64,000 bases of DNA from Apilactobacillus xinyiensis. Lineage in GTDB: Bacteria; Bacillota; Bacilli; Lactobacillales; Lactobacillaceae. The translations under genes were made by a program, and so were the position numbers. Under the pieces are notes generated by a model. It was not told the DNA's origin, made no database searches, and saw only the letters and a program-made list of their open reading frames with translations. Every line of letters begins with the position of its first letter. Position 1 is the first letter of the stretch. Shown one piece after another: positions 55,083 to 64,000 of this stretch. The stretch is from NCBI RefSeq assembly GCF_019656235.1, contig NZ_BPLL01000003.1, forward strand, positions 1-64,000, given 5' to 3'.

Positions 55083-57164
55083 TTACTTAATGATTAATTC
55101 ATTTAAATCACCAAACCATTTAATCATATTAGAAATAATGGTCAATTGTTTTAAATGATTGTTTTTAATTTTTTCATCTTTAGCCATTACCATAGTTTGA
55201 TCAAAATAATTATTAATTAAAATGGGTAGTTGCATTAATCTTTCATAAGCTTCTGAAGCATTTAATTCAAAATAGCCATCTTGCATTGCATTAACTTTTT
55301 CAAACAACGCTTTTTCTGAATCATTTTCAAATAATGATGTATCCACTGTTAATTCATCTGGTTTAAATGAAGCTTTTTCTGAAATTCTTAAAACACGATT
55401 TAAAGCTTCTATAGAATCTTTAAAGTTATCATTATTTTTATCGTTATTAATGACATCAGCACTATCAAAAATAAATTTAACATCCGCATTTAAGCCATTA
55501 GTCATTGCTTCAATAATATCATGTGAATATTTATCACCTTTTAGAATTTTTACAATTCTATCTTTAATAAATGCAACAATTTCATTTATTTCTTTATCTT
55601 GGTCAAGATTTGGAGCAACATCGTTAGCATTTTCTAATTCAACAAATTTACTCATCATAGCTTTTAGTGGTAAATTAAGTTGTTTATCTTCAATAATTCT
55701 AACAATTCCGTTAGCTTGTCTTCTTAATGCATATGGATCATTAGATCCACTAGGGATCATCCCTGCAGCAAAGAAGGTTAAAATACTATCAAATTTGTCA
55801 GCTAAGGCTAAAACAGCTCCCACTTTACTTTGTGGCAATTGTCCATTTGCTGAAATAGGCATGTAATGTTCTCTAATAGCTGTGGCTACAACATTATTTT
55901 CGCCATTAATCAAAGCGTATTTTTCACCCATAACACCTTGAAGTTCAGAAAATTCACCTACCATGCCGGTAACTAAATCAAACTTATAAATGTTAGCTGC
56001 TCTAGATAAGTCAGTTAATTCTGATTGATTCAAGTTAACCATTTCACCAATGCAATTAGCAATAACGTTTACACGTTGCATTTTTTCAAACATTGTGGAA
56101 ATTTTATCATGAAAACTAACTTTTTTAAGCTTATCAACATAAAATTGTATATCATGTTTTTGATCTTCATGATAAAAGAACATGGCATCTTCTAATCTAG
56201 CAGTTAAAACTTTTTCATTTCCAGTTGAAACGTTTTCCAAATATTCAGAATTTCCATTACGTACAGAAACAAAATAAGGTAATATTTTTTCATTATCAGC
56301 ATCTTTAACATAGAAAAAGCGTTGATTATCGCGCATTGAAGTAATCAAAACTTCTGAAGGTAATTCTAAATATTTCTCGTTAAAGCTACCAAAAAAGGCA
56401 GTAGGCCATTCAACTAAATTGTTAACTTCTTCCAATAAGCCGGAATCAATATTGATGGTCCAATTATTATTAGCAGCAATTTCATTAATTTGTGACTCAA
56501 TTAATGCTTTACGTTTTTGAGCATCAACGATTACATACTCTTTTTCCAAATCACTTGCATAATCATTGGCATTATCAATGCTTATATCTTTACCTAAGAA
56601 ACGATGCCCACGACTAATTCGATCTGATTTAACATCTAAAATTTGAATAGGAATAACCTTATCATCTAGTAATGAAACAATCCATCTAATTGGACGAATA
56701 TATTCTAAGTTATAAACGTTCCATTTCATCATAGTTGAAAAGTTCATACTAGTAATAACATCTTTCATTCCAGAAAGAATTTCTGCTACAGATTTACCTG
56801 GAATATGTTTTTGAACAAAAACGTATTCTGTACCTTTAACTTCCTTAAAAGTAATATCATCAGTAGTCATACCTTGTCCCTTAGAGAATCCGATTGCAGC
56901 TTTAGACCAATTACCTTCACTATCTAAAGCAATCTTTTTAGCCGGACCCTTTACAGATTCATCAATATCAGGTTGTTTGTCAGCTAAACCTTCAATTTTA
57001 ATTGTTAGTCGACGAGGAGTTGAAAATGGAATTATGTCAGAATAATCCATTCTGGTTTCCTTTAAATACTTTTTAGTTCTATCAACTAACTGTTTAATAC
57101 TAGGAGTTACCGCATGTGCGGGCATTTCTTCTAAGCCAATTTCCAATAGAAATGTATGAGCCAT
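55083..57164 (-). CDS. glyS: Glycyl-tRNA synthetase beta subunit
   Basis: 693 residues. Forms the alpha2-beta2 GlyRS with GlyQ and provides tRNA binding. N-terminal LLEIGLEEMPAHAV, the block WPTAFFGSFNEKYLELPSEVL (in part: VEWPTAFFGSF), and the HD-like region GMIPSGSNDPYALRRQANGIVRI (in part: DPYALRRQANG) are signatures. A C-terminal anticodon-binding region ends near residue 690. GGAGG precedes the ATG. One base separates it from the glyQ stop, so translation is coupled. Confidence 0.96.
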   Translation of the reverse strand: MAHTFLLEIGLEEMPAHAVTPSIKQLVDRTKKYLKETRMDYSDIIPFSTPRRLTIKIEGLADKQPDIDESVKGPAKKIALDSEGNWSKAAIGFSKGQGMTTDDITFKEVKGTEYVFVQKHIPGKSVAEILSGMKDVITSMNFSTMMKWNVYNLEYIRPIRWIVSLLDDKVIPIQILDVKSDRISRGHRFLGKDISIDNANDYASDLEKEYVIVDAQKRKALIESQINEIAANNNWTINIDSGLLEEVNNLVEWPTAFFGSFNEKYLELPSEVLITSMRDNQRFFYVKDADNEKILPYFVSVRNGNSEYLENVSTGNEKVLTARLEDAMFFYHEDQKHDIQFYVDKLKKVSFHDKISTMFEKMQRVNVIANCIGEMVNLNQSELTDLSRAANIYKFDLVTGMVGEFSELQGVMGEKYALINGENNVVATAIREHYMPISANGQLPQSKVGAVLALADKFDSILTFFAAGMIPSGSNDPYALRRQANGIVRIIEDKQLNLPLKAMMSKFVELENANDVAPNLDQDKEINEIVAFIKDRIVKILKGDKYSHDIIEAMTNGLNADVKFIFDSADVINNDKNNDNFKDSIEALNRVLRISEKASFKPDELTVDTSLFENDSEKALFEKVNAMQDGYFELNASEAYERLMQLPILINNYFDQTMVMAKDEKIKNNHLKQLTIISNMIKWFGDLNELIIK

Positions 57165-57165
57165 C

Positions 57166-58092
57166 TTATTTATCCTCCTTATCGTCTTTTAGCAATTCTG
57201 CTCGTTTCTTTTCATCTTTAATTAATGGGAAGCCTCGTTTTTTACGTTCAGCAATAAACGCTTTGGCAATTGAACGAGCCATATTTCTAATTCTAGATAA
57301 ATAACCAGCACGTTCAGTTACAGAAACCGCTCCTCTGGCATCTAACAAGTTAAATGTGTGACTACATTTTAGTACATAATCATATGCTGGATGCACTAAA
57401 CCATTAGCAATCTGTTTCTTAGCTTCTTTTTCAAAAGAATCAAACATATCTAAAAGCATTTCTTGATTACTTTCTTCAAAACTATACTTAGAATGTTCAT
57501 ATTCGGGTTCTTTAAAGATATCACCATATTTAACACCATCACCCCATTCTAAGTCATAAACACTGTTTACATCTTGAATGTAGGAGGCTAGTCTTTCTAA
57601 TCCGTAAGTAACTTCAGCAGCAACTGGGGCCATAACTTGGCCACCAACAATTTGGAAGTAAGTAAATTGAGTAACTTCCATTCCGTCTAGCCAAATTTCC
57701 CAACCGACACCGGCACAACCCATTGAAGGATTTTCCCAGTTATCTTCAACAAATCGAATATCATGTTCTAACGGATTAATACCTAACTCTTTTAGACTAC
57801 CTAAATATAATTCTTGAATATTCTCTGGAGAAGGTTTCATAATTACTTGGAATTGATGATGTTGGTATAAACGATTTGGATTTTCACCATATCTACCATC
57901 TGCTGGTCTTCTAGAAGGCTCAACATATGCAGCATTCCATGGTTCTGGTCCGATTGCTCTTAAAAAGGTGTATGGACTCATTGTACCTGCACCCTTTTCA
58001 GTATCATAGGATTGCATTAACATGCAACCTTGTGATGACCAATATTGTTGCAATTTTAAAATTATTTCTTGCATTGAAAGTTTTTTTGTCAT
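57166..58092 (-). CDS. glyQ: Glycyl-tRNA synthetase alpha subunit
   Basis: 308 residues. Catalytic subunit that activates glycine. The class II core shows [25 protein letters not shown] (in pieces), [31 protein letters not shown] (in part: [14 protein letters not shown]) and [21 protein letters not shown] (in part). ATG 58092 is chosen because GGGGAGG lies 6 nt upstream; the ORF could extend 5 codons. Controlled by a glycine T-box leader. Confidence 0.96.
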   Translation of the reverse strand: MTKKLSMQEIILKLQQYWSSQGCMLMQSYDTEKGAGTMSPYTFLRAIGPEPWNAAYVEPSRRPADGRYGENPNRLYQHHQFQVIMKPSPENIQELYLGSLKELGINPLEHDIRFVEDNWENPSMGCAGVGWEIWLDGMEVTQFTYFQIVGGQVMAPVAAEVTYGLERLASYIQDVNSVYDLEWGDGVKYGDIFKEPEYEHSKYSFEESNQEMLLDMFDSFEKEAKKQIANGLVHPAYDYVLKCSHTFNLLDARGAVSVTERAGYLSRIRNMARSIAKAFIAERKKRGFPLIKDEKKRAELLKDDKEDK

Positions 58093-58117
58093 TGTTATCC
58101 TCCCCAATTTTAATCCA

Positions 58118-58339
58118 TAAAAAAAACCTATGTAAAAAAGTAATAAACAATTTTACATAGGGACGATATAATCGCGGTTCCACCCTAATTTTGGACTAAT
58201 CAAAAATCCAACAACTTAATTTAAAGAGTTCAAAAAGCGCCAATATCCTTTTATAATCTATGATTAGCTCACACCACATCTAATCTCGCTGAAAAAAATT
58301 ATAAAATAATTCTTTTATCTTAACTCTAATTATTCATAT
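58118..58339 (-). ncRNA. T-box leader of glyQS (glycine-specific)
   Basis: The minus strand has the T-box motif AGGGTGGAACCGCG (58173-58186), whose bases pair with the 3' end of uncharged tRNA. Stem I is closed by GAGTT/AACTC, carries the AGCGAGATTAG...CTAATC distal stem and a likely specifier GGC (58239-58241) in ATTGGCGC. A terminator stem CCTATGTAAAA (58127-58137) with TTTTACATAGG (58151-58161) ends in T8 on the minus strand. Uncharged tRNA-Gly should allow read-through into glyQ. Confidence 0.95.
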
Positions 58340-58345
58340 AGTTTA

Positions 58346-58374
58346 ATATTAAATTAGCTATTATAAAAAGTCAA
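58346..58374 (-). promoter_or_regulatory. Promoter of glyQS
   Basis: TTGACT (58369-58374), 17-nt spacer, TAATAT (58346-58351) on the minus strand. It lies right behind the recO stop, and its expected start site is close to the 5' end of T-box stem I. Confidence 0.75.
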
Positions 58375-58376
58375 TT

Positions 58377-59138
58377 TTATATTTTAAAATTATTCATTTG
58401 ATCTAAAAATTTTTTACTTTTTAACTTTATTCCTAAATCATTTTCATAAATATTATCAAAAAAAGAACGCAATTCTTTTTTGGTTTGATTATTAACTTTA
58501 ATATTATTAATTTTAGAAAGTTCGATAATAGAAAATTTACGTAGGTAATAAATTGTCTTTTTGTCCAATCTTAATCGACATAAATCTTGATTAAAGTGGT
58601 TAGAACATATTAATCCGCCCATCTTTTCAGAATAGTCTAAATCTAAATCAGAACGACCGCAAATCACACACCCGCGTAATTCTGGGGCGACTCCAAAAAC
58701 GGATAATAGCTGAAGTTCCATGATGTTAGTAACAATCTGTGGATCCATTCCAACATTTATTAGCTTTAAACTATAGAATAATTTATTAAACCACTCTAGA
58801 CTATGATAACCATCTTCAAAGGCTGTATCTAAAAGATTCATAATATAAGTCGCATATGCATTTAGATAAATATCTTCAGATATATTTAAATAATGTTTAA
58901 CATCAATTGGACTAATAATATAACACAACAAATCTTTTTTTATGTTACCAGTGTATTTGCCATAACTAAATGGCAAAATATCAGCAGCTAATTTATAATT
59001 CTTTTTTCTAGCCCCTCTTAAAAAAAACATTTTAGGACCAAATTCAGCAGTGAAAAATTTAACTAGCATATCATGTTCACGATAATTTTTACGATACATT
59101 AAAATCCCGTGAAAATCTATATAGTGATAATTTTTCAT
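58377..59138 (-). CDS. recO: DNA repair protein RecO
   Basis: 253 residues. Loads RecA with RecR onto SSB-coated DNA. The N-terminal OB fold begins FHGILMYRKNYREHDMLVKFFT (in pieces) and the zinc finger reads CVICGRSDLDLDYSEKMGGLIC (in part: CVICG then LICSNH). AAGGTGG precedes the ATG. Order era-recO-glyQS is conserved in Firmicutes; the gap to era is 21 nt. Confidence 0.93.
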   Translation of the reverse strand: MKNYHYIDFHGILMYRKNYREHDMLVKFFTAEFGPKMFFLRGARKKNYKLAADILPFSYGKYTGNIKKDLLCYIISPIDVKHYLNISEDIYLNAYATYIMNLLDTAFEDGYHSLEWFNKLFYSLKLINVGMDPQIVTNIMELQLLSVFGVAPELRGCVICGRSDLDLDYSEKMGGLICSNHFNQDLCRLRLDKKTIYYLRKFSIIELSKINNIKVNNQTKKELRSFFDNIYENDLGIKLKSKKFLDQMNNFKI

Positions 59139-59159
59139 AACATTACCACCTTAATAGTA

Positions 59160-60068
59160 TTAGTAATTGTCTTTACGATATCCCAAAGATTTTAGCATAG
59201 CCGATTTATCACGCCATCCTGGTTGAACTTTAACCCATAGTTCTAAGAATACTTTGCTTCCAAGCAAATCTTCAATATCTTGTCGAGCTAACGTTCCAAT
59301 CTTTTTCAACATTGCACCTTTTTTACCAATCACAATTCCTTTTTGACCGTCACGTTCCACAATAATTGTAGCTTCAATATGAACTTTTTCGTTGTCTTGA
59401 GACTTCATACTTTGAACTTCTACAGCTACTGAATATGGAATTTCTTGTCTAGTTAGCATCAATATTTTTTCACGAATTAGTTCAGAAACAATAAATCTTT
59501 CTGGATGATCAGTAACTTGATCTTCTGGATAATATTGTGGACCTTCAGGTAACTTATGTTCTAAATTATCTAATAATTCATCTACATTGTTTCCCTGTAA
59601 AGCTGAAATTGGAAACACTTCACTCCAATCAAGAGCATTCTTATAGGTATCCATAATGTCTAATAACTTGTTAGGATTGATATCATCAATCTTGTTAATT
59701 AATAAGTAAATTGGTTTATCAACTTTCTTTAACTTATCAATAATAAAATTGTCACCAGCGCCCCTAGTCTCAGTAGCACTAACCATGAATAAAACTGCAT
59801 CAACCTCATTCAAAGCAGATAAAGCTGAATCTTCCATAAAATCATCTAATTTATTAATTGGTTTATGAATTCCTGGTGTATCTAAGAATACTATTTGAGC
59901 ATCATCGGTGGTATATACACCTTGTATTTTATTTCTAGTAGTTTGAGCTTTATCACTCATAATTGCTATTTTTTGACCAATAATTCGATTCAAAAATGTA
60001 GATTTTCCAACATTTGGACGTCCTACAATCGCAACAAATCCTGAACGAAATTCCTTATTATCATTCAT
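59160..60068 (-). CDS. era: GTPase Era
   Basis: 302 residues. GTPase that assists 16S rRNA maturation. G motifs: [14 protein letters not shown] (about 14), DTPGIHKP (about 63), NKIDDI (about 124). The KH domain contains [21 protein letters not shown] (in part). ATG 60068 is chosen since GGAGG lies 8 nt upstream; the first in-frame ATG overlaps dgkA and that site. The phoH-ybeY-dgkA-era-recO order is classical. Confidence 0.96.
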   Translation of the reverse strand: MNDNKEFRSGFVAIVGRPNVGKSTFLNRIIGQKIAIMSDKAQTTRNKIQGVYTTDDAQIVFLDTPGIHKPINKLDDFMEDSALSALNEVDAVLFMVSATETRGAGDNFIIDKLKKVDKPIYLLINKIDDINPNKLLDIMDTYKNALDWSEVFPISALQGNNVDELLDNLEHKLPEGPQYYPEDQVTDHPERFIVSELIREKILMLTRQEIPYSVAVEVQSMKSQDNEKVHIEATIIVERDGQKGIVIGKKGAMLKKIGTLARQDIEDLLGSKVFLELWVKVQPGWRDKSAMLKSLGYRKDNY

Positions 60069-60082
60069 TAAATTATCCTCCA

Positions 60083-60481
60083 TTACCTAATTAATTTTAA
60101 AAAAGATGGTATAAAAATCAAACATCCAATTATAATAGCAAATAAAGCAGATATTAAAACGCCACCAGAAGCCACGTCTTTAGCTTTCTTAGCTAAGATA
60201 CTGTAATGATTATCAACTATTAAATCAACTACTGTTTCAACGATAGTATTAAGTACTTCCGCTGCAATTACCAAAAAAATTGCTGTAACAATCCATAACC
60301 AATCATTTATATTGATTTTTAAAAATATACCTAACATAAAAGCAAATGCTGAAGCCAAAATATGAAAACGAAAGTTTCTTTCTTCAGTTACTAAAGCCCA
60401 AATTCCTTGTAGGGCATGCATCAAAGATTGACAAAAATTTTTATTTTTGCCAATCTGCTTAACATTATCTTTTAAGGCCAT
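60083..60481 (-). CDS. dgkA: Diacylglycerol/undecaprenol kinase family protein
   Basis: 132 residues with three membrane helices. Firmicutes members phosphorylate undecaprenol for cell-wall synthesis. An N-terminal amphipathic segment ([25 protein letters not shown] in part: RNFRFH) and the active-site block [15 protein letters not shown] (about 82) are typical. It starts 17 nt inside ybeY with only a weak binding site, so translation is probably coupled to it. Confidence 0.92.
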   Translation of the reverse strand: MALKDNVKQIGKNKNFCQSLMHALQGIWALVTEERNFRFHILASAFAFMLGIFLKININDWLWIVTAIFLVIAAEVLNTIVETVVDLIVDNHYSILAKKAKDVASGGVLISALFAIIIGCLIFIPSFLKLIR

Positions 60482-60944
60482 AAGAATCCATTATTTTTCT
60501 TTGTAGTGGGAACATAACCGCTTCATCTTCAGGCTTCATATGATCATAACCATTTAAGTGTAAAAATCCATGTACTACTAAAAAGCCTAACTCTCGCTCA
60601 TAAGAATGATTTAAAAATTCAGCTTGCTCAGCTACCTTATCAATTGAAACAAATATGTCACCTATATTTTTAGGTATTTCGGCTTGCATTTCATCATCCA
60701 TAATAATTGGAAAATCATCACTATCATCTTCGATAGCAAAACTAATTACATCAGTAGCGCGATCAACACCACGATATTTTTTATTAATTTGTTGAATTCT
60801 ATCATTATTAACAAATGTAACTGACATTTCAGTGTTTTCAGCTAAATTAATATATTTACCTGCATATTCTAAAATGTCTTTAATCAAGTCAATATGTTTT
60901 TGTGGTACTTTACTCTTGGTTTCATCGTAAATTTCTAAATCCAT
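60465..60944 (-). CDS. ybeY: Endoribonuclease YbeY (rRNA maturation)
   Basis: 159 residues. Metal-dependent RNase involved in 16S rRNA 3' processing and ribosome quality control. The zinc motif HGFLHLNGYDH (three His, about 125-135) and the conserved NKKYRGVDRATDVISFA (in part: RGVDRATDVLSF-like) are visible. AAGGAAG precedes the ATG. Overlaps dgkA and follows phoH by 15 nt. Confidence 0.95.
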   Translation of the reverse strand: MDLEIYDETKSKVPQKHIDLIKDILEYAGKYINLAENTEMSVTFVNNDRIQQINKKYRGVDRATDVISFAIEDDSDDFPIIMDDEMQAEIPKNIGDIFVSIDKVAEQAEFLNHSYERELGFLVVHGFLHLNGYDHMKPEDEAVMFPLQRKIMDSYGLKR

Positions 60945-60959
60945 GTTATCTTCCTTAAA

Positions 60960-61934
60960 CTAATTATTTTTAACGTTATATTTATCATATGCATCAATAA
61001 TTTTGGCTACTACTGGATGACGAACTACGTCAGCCGAATTGAAGGTTACAAATCTAATTTTATCAACATCTTGCAAAATCTTTTGAGCCTGTACTAAACC
61101 GCTACTAGCATGTTTAGGTAAATCAATTTGTGATATATCACCGTTAACAATCATTTTAGAATTAAAACCTAATCTAGTTAAAAACATCTTCATTTGTGCG
61201 GTAGTAGTGTTTTGTGCTTCGTCTAATATTACAAAAGCTGAATCTAGAGTCCTTCCACGCATATACGCTAATGGTGCAATTTCAATAACTTCTCGTTCCA
61301 TTAATCTAGCAGTATGCTCCGTGCCTAAAACAGCATGCAAAGCATCATAAATAGGTCTTAAATATGGATCCACTTTTTCTTTTAAATCACCTGGCAAAAA
61401 GCCAAGACTCTCACCCGCTTCAACAGCAGGTCTAGTTAAAATAATTTTTTCTACCGTTCCTCGTTTAAGAGCAGCTACTGCCATAACGACTGCCAAAAAG
61501 GTCTTACCCGTTCCAGCTGGTCCAATGCCAAAGGTAATGTCGTTTCTAGACACAGATTGAACATATTGACGTTGTCCAAAGTTTTTCACACGAATAGGTT
61601 TACCATTATTATCTTTAATTAAGATTTGATTATACAGGTCTTGAAAATGTTTTAAAGTGCCATTTTTAGCCATGTTCATAGCACTAACAACATCACTACT
61701 ATTGATAGAAATACCTTGCTGAATCAAATCTAATAAATTGCTTAATATTTGAATAACAGCATTAACATTTTCTTTGAGACCTAAAACATTAATTTCTGTT
61801 CCAAAAGGATTGATTGTAACTTCCATGCCTTCTTCAAGCAAAAACATAAACTTATTTTGCGCCCCAAGTAGTAAGGGTTCATCATCTAAATTATTTAGTA
61901 TAAATTGCTTTTTAATCTTAGAGTTTTCAGCCAA
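60960..61934 (-). CDS. PhoH family protein (PhoL)
   Basis: 324 residues. P-loop ATPase or RNA helicase-like protein always linked to ybeY. Walker A GPAGTGKTFLAVV (about 137), the block LTRPAVEAGESLGFLPGD (about 168) and Walker B FVILDEAQNTT (about 237) are present. The N-terminal 110 residues carry a small KH-like region. First gene of the phoH-ybeY-dgkA-era-recO run. Confidence 0.94.
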   Translation of the reverse strand: MAENSKIKKQFILNNLDDEPLLLGAQNKFMFLLEEGMEVTINPFGTEINVLGLKENVNAVIQILSNLLDLIQQGISINSSDVVSAMNMAKNGTLKHFQDLYNQILIKDNNGKPIRVKNFGQRQYVQSVSRNDITFGIGPAGTGKTFLAVVMAVAALKRGTVEKIILTRPAVEAGESLGFLPGDLKEKVDPYLRPIYDALHAVLGTEHTARLMEREVIEIAPLAYMRGRTLDSAFVILDEAQNTTTAQMKMFLTRLGFNSKMIVNGDISQIDLPKHASSGLVQAQKILQDVDKIRFVTFNSADVVRHPVVAKIIDAYDKYNVKNN

Positions 61935-62056
61935 TACAGCTTTCTCCTTTACAAGTTTTATTAATCAAATATTAGCATAATTTTATACTTAAAAAAAGCA
62001 GTTTGTTCTATGTATGATACTAACTAACAACTGTGTTAATTAGTATACGAAATATA

Positions 62057-62500
62057 TTATTTTAGTTGAGATTTGACAGCTTGGTTAACTAAATTACCGT
62101 CAGCCTTACCTTTAACCTTAGGCATAACTGCTCCCATAACTTTACCAAAATCAGACATGTTAGAAGCACCAACTTGCTCAATTGCTTCAGCAACTACTTG
62201 ATTAATTTCATCTTCTGATAGTTGCTTAGGCAAATAGTCTTTCAAAATAGATAATTCAGCTTCTTGTTGTTCTACTAAATCATCTCTACCAGCTTCTTTG
62301 AATTCATCAATTGATTCTTTATGTTGTTTGGCTTCACGACTAACAACCGTTATTTCTTCTTCATCTGATAAATCATGACCTAACTTAATTTTTTCATTCA
62401 TTAGAGAAGCCTTAAGCATTCTTACAACGGTAAGCTTAACTTTGTCATGTGCTTTCATAGCGTTCTTTAAATCAGTCATTAGCGAATTAGCTATACTCAT
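62057..62500 (-). CDS. GatB/YqeY domain-containing protein
   Basis: 147 residues. Resembles the C-terminal tRNA-binding domain of GatB as a free-standing protein; function is unknown. The pattern LKNAMKAHDKVKLTVVRMLKAS (in part), then ILKDYLPKQLSEDEI and DFGKVMGAVMPKVKGKADG is diagnostic. AAGGGG precedes the ATG. It follows rpsU behind a terminator, the standard rpsU-yqeY order. Confidence 0.94.
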   Translation of the reverse strand: MSIANSLMTDLKNAMKAHDKVKLTVVRMLKASLMNEKIKLGHDLSDEEEITVVSREAKQHKESIDEFKEAGRDDLVEQQEAELSILKDYLPKQLSEDEINQVVAEAIEQVGASNMSDFGKVMGAVMPKVKGKADGNLVNQAVKSQLK

Positions 62501-62528
62501 AATATAATCCCCTTTTGTAAAAAATAAT

Positions 62529-62564
62529 AAAAAACGCTCCTGGATTTAAACAGGGGCGTTTTTT
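62529..62564 (-). terminator. Terminator of rpsU
   Basis: AAAAAACGCTCCTG (62529-62542) and CAGGGGCGTTTTTT (62551-62564) pair with one mismatch over an 8-nt loop, just after rpsU. Partial read-through would supply yqeY. Confidence 0.85.
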
Positions 62565-62571
62565 ACAATAA

Positions 62572-62763
62572 TTAGAAGCGACGTTTTTTCTTGTTATTGC
62601 GTTTACGTGCTGCTTCAGATTTTAACTTACGTTTAACACTTGGTTTTTCGTAGAATTCTCGTTTACGGTATTCTCTCAATGTACCGTTTTTAGAAACTGT
62701 ACGTTTGAAACGACGAAGAGCATCATCAAAAGACTCGTTTTTACGAACAACTGTTTTTGACAT
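62572..62763 (-). CDS. rpsU: 30S ribosomal protein S21
   Basis: 63 residues, basic. [20 protein letters not shown] and the Arg/Lys-rich tail are diagnostic. Aids initiation on the 30S platform. The start is the ATG at 62763 with GGAGGGAGGG about 9 nt upstream; the first in-frame ATG lies in the leader. Transcribed divergently from the PPDK regulator gene. Confidence 0.96.
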   Translation of the reverse strand: MSKTVVRKNESFDDALRRFKRTVSKNGTLREYRKREFYEKPSVKRKLKSEAARKRNNKKKRRF

Positions 62764-62840
62764 ATGAAAATTCCCTCCCTCCGAATTCAAAATACAACTT
62801 GTTTAAAATGTGTTTTAACAACTTAAACCGGTTCTTAATA

Positions 62841-62869
62841 ATTATACAAAAATAAATATTATACGTCAA
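62841..62869 (-). promoter_or_regulatory. Promoter of rpsU
   Basis: TTGACG (62864-62869), 17-nt spacer, TATAAT (62841-62846): near-consensus sigma-A promoter, about 80 nt before the rpsU ATG. Confidence 0.8.
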
Positions 62870-62901
62870 TCTTTCTATGAAAAATAAAATTAAAATAATT
62901 A

Positions 62902-62910
62902 TGCTAGAAT
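62902..62910 (+). promoter_or_regulatory. Candidate extended -10 of the PPDK regulator gene
   Basis: TGCTAGAAT (62902-62910) is an extended -10, 28 nt before the ATG; no good -35. Confidence 0.4.
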
Positions 62911-62938
62911 ATAGTAAAAAGCAAGGGAGCATTAAATT

Positions 62939-63754
62939 ATGAAAAAACTAATCGTATTTGCTGTATCAGATTCTAGCGGTGAAACTGCAATGCAAGTAGC
63001 TAAAACAGCATGTTCACAATTTAAAAATATTGAAATTGAATATGAAAGATATCCATTTATCACTACTGATTCTATTTTAAATGGAATTTTAAATTTAGCA
63101 GAAAAGAAAAAAGCAATAATATTCCATACCCTTGTAGATACAAAATTAAGCAATCGTGTAGTAGAGTTTACAAAAACTAAGGGTTTAAGGAATTTTGATT
63201 GTATTCAAAAACCTCTACAGTTAATATCTGATCAAACTGATGAACATCCAGAAAAAATAACTGGCTTAGTACATGATTTAAATGAAAACTATTTTGATCG
63301 TATTGCTGCAATGGAATTTGCAGTTGCCAATGATGATGGTAAAAACCCTCAAAACTTAGCACAGGCAGACATTGTAATTCTAGGAGTTTCTAGAACATCT
63401 AAAACCCCATTATCACTATATTTAGCTAATAAAAACTTAAAAGTAGCTAATGTTCCAATTGGTCCGGAAACTCAATTACCAGATGAAATTTGGAGTATTA
63501 ATAAAAATAAAATTTTTGGTTTAACTAACAGTGTAGAAGCACTGAAAAAAATTCGAGAAGCAAGAATGCTATCTTACGGTTTAGACGTTGATACACCATA
63601 TTCAAATACCCAACATATCGAAGCTGAATTAGAATACGCTCGTAAATTGTATAACAAAATTGGTTGTTTAAATATTAATGTATATGACAAATCCATTGAA
63701 GAAACCGCAACTATCATAATGGAAAGTTTGAATATTGACACTAGAGAAAAATAA
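62939..63754 (+). CDS. Pyruvate, phosphate dikinase / PEP synthase regulatory protein (DUF299)
   Basis: 271 residues. Bifunctional kinase and pyrophosphorylase that inactivates and reactivates PPDK or PEP synthase by threonine phosphorylation. N-terminal VFAVSDSSGETAM and the P-loop VILGVSRTSKTPLSLYLA (about 147) are signatures, followed by PIGPETQLPDE. AAGGGAG precedes the ATG. A target PPDK gene is not in the window; some lactobacilli carry this regulator without it, so the substrate here is unclear. Confidence 0.92.
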   Translation: MKKLIVFAVSDSSGETAMQVAKTACSQFKNIEIEYERYPFITTDSILNGILNLAEKKKAIIFHTLVDTKLSNRVVEFTKTKGLRNFDCIQKPLQLISDQTDEHPEKITGLVHDLNENYFDRIAAMEFAVANDDGKNPQNLAQADIVILGVSRTSKTPLSLYLANKNLKVANVPIGPETQLPDEIWSINKNKIFGLTNSVEALKKIREARMLSYGLDVDTPYSNTQHIEAELEYARKLYNKIGCLNINVYDKSIEETATIIMESLNIDTREK

Positions 63755-63755
63755 A

Positions 63756-63801
63756 AATCAATAAAAAAGTAGCCAATCATATGGCTACTTTTTTATTGAT
63801 T
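63756..63801. terminator. Bidirectional terminator between PPDK regulator and nfo
   Basis: A 20-bp perfect inverted repeat (63756-63775 with 63782-63801, 6-nt loop) with the core AAAAAAGTAGCCA/TGGCTACTTTTTT, between convergent genes. Confidence 0.93.
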
Positions 63802-64000
63802 TTTAATATCGGCTAATAAATTTGGATTAAATTGATGTGTTTTTAACATCTGTACCTCAAAATAGTGTGGTGATTTTTTAGTTTTGCCATCTTCCAGTTT
63901 TACCATTGGTGTTTCCATAATTTTAGGAACATCAACCAAACTTTCATGATGTGCTATATAATCTAAACTATCAAAACCAATAGTTCCTAATCCAATAATT
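63793..64000 (-). CDS. nfo: Deoxyribonuclease IV (endonuclease IV), C-terminal part
   Basis: Only the last 68 codons are in the window; the rest lies beyond 64000. The translation GLGTIGFDSLDYIAHHESL, then VPKIMETPMV and EVQMLK fits the C-terminal end of the AP endonuclease family IV (GTIGFxxL, HH and the zinc-ligand Glu in ETP). The family cleaves DNA at abasic sites. The stop codon lies inside the shared terminator. Confidence 0.85.
   Translation of the reverse strand, partial: IIGLGTIGFDSLDYIAHHESLVDVPKIMETPMVKLEDGKTKKSPHYFEVQMLKTHQFNPNLLADIKNQ

Noticed and set aside
1-64000. tRNA, rRNA, CRISPR array, insertion sequence or prophage
   Set aside because: No cloverleaf with CCA context, no spaced direct repeats, no transposase or integrase other than XerC/XerD were seen; no systematic search could be run.

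Overview
The window is a stretch of low-GC, AT-rich chromosome from a member of the Lactobacillaceae (Firmicutes). The gene clusters are typical of lactobacilli: parE-parC; topA-xerC-hslV-hslU; thyA-folA-ypmR-ypmS-yozE; ribU-ypbB-recQ-LysM-cmk-rpsA-der-hup; xerD-ribT-scpA-scpB-rluB; dnaG-rpoD-trmK-nif3; phoH-ybeY-dgkA-era-recO-glyQS. In homofermentative lactobacilli pfkA lies between dnaE and pyk. Here those two genes are direct neighbours, which points to the obligately heterofermentative branch (for example Fructilactobacillus, Apilactobacillus or relatives). The genus is an inference. Almost all genes are on the minus strand, with single-gene plus-strand islands (degV, folT, plsY, a DUF2929 gene, a PPDK/PEP-synthase regulator).

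Layout. 1-5 kb: rqcH, degV, a THF riboswitch with the folate transporter gene folT, a 443-nt gene-free stretch with three perfect inverted repeats, then msrB-msrA. 5-12 kb: a LysR regulator with Mn-dependent pyrophosphatase, parE-parC (topoisomerase IV) with a LexA-type SOS box upstream, and divergent plsY. 12-20 kb: aldose epimerase, hslUV, xerC, topA, dprA, rnhB, rbgA. 21-28 kb: yozE, ypmS, ypmR, folA, thyA, an ABC-F ATPase, CCA-adding enzyme and a TPR protein. 28-40 kb: hup, der, rpsA, cmk, a LysM protein, recQ, ypbB, ribU behind an FMN riboswitch, rluB, scpB, scpA, ribT, xerD, cvfB. 40-50 kb: pyk, dnaE, a small membrane protein, clpB behind a CtsR operator, pepT. 50-64 kb: nif3, trmK, rpoD, dnaG, glyQS behind a T-box, recO, era, dgkA, ybeY, phoH, yqeY, rpsU, the PPDK regulator and the 3' end of nfo.

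The content is core housekeeping: replication and chromosome segregation, translation and ribosome assembly, folate and riboflavin uptake and use, protein quality control. I see no insertion sequence, prophage, CRISPR array, tRNA or rRNA gene. RNA-level control is rich: THF riboswitch, FMN riboswitch, glycine T-box, and many clear Rho-independent terminators.

The most unusual signal is at xerD. About 60 codons of conserved N-terminal coding sequence lie upstream of the first in-frame ATG with no ATG, GTG or TTG. The best-placed initiator is an ATA that overlaps the cvfB stop as ATAA, which a single G-to-A change in an ancestral ATGA overlap would explain. folT also lacks a well-spaced standard start. 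Other points worth checking are a His-to-Gln change in the DnaG zinc finger, a degraded RecQ zinc site, a hairpin with a T-tract between the CtsR operator and clpB, and a repeat cluster in the hup promoter.
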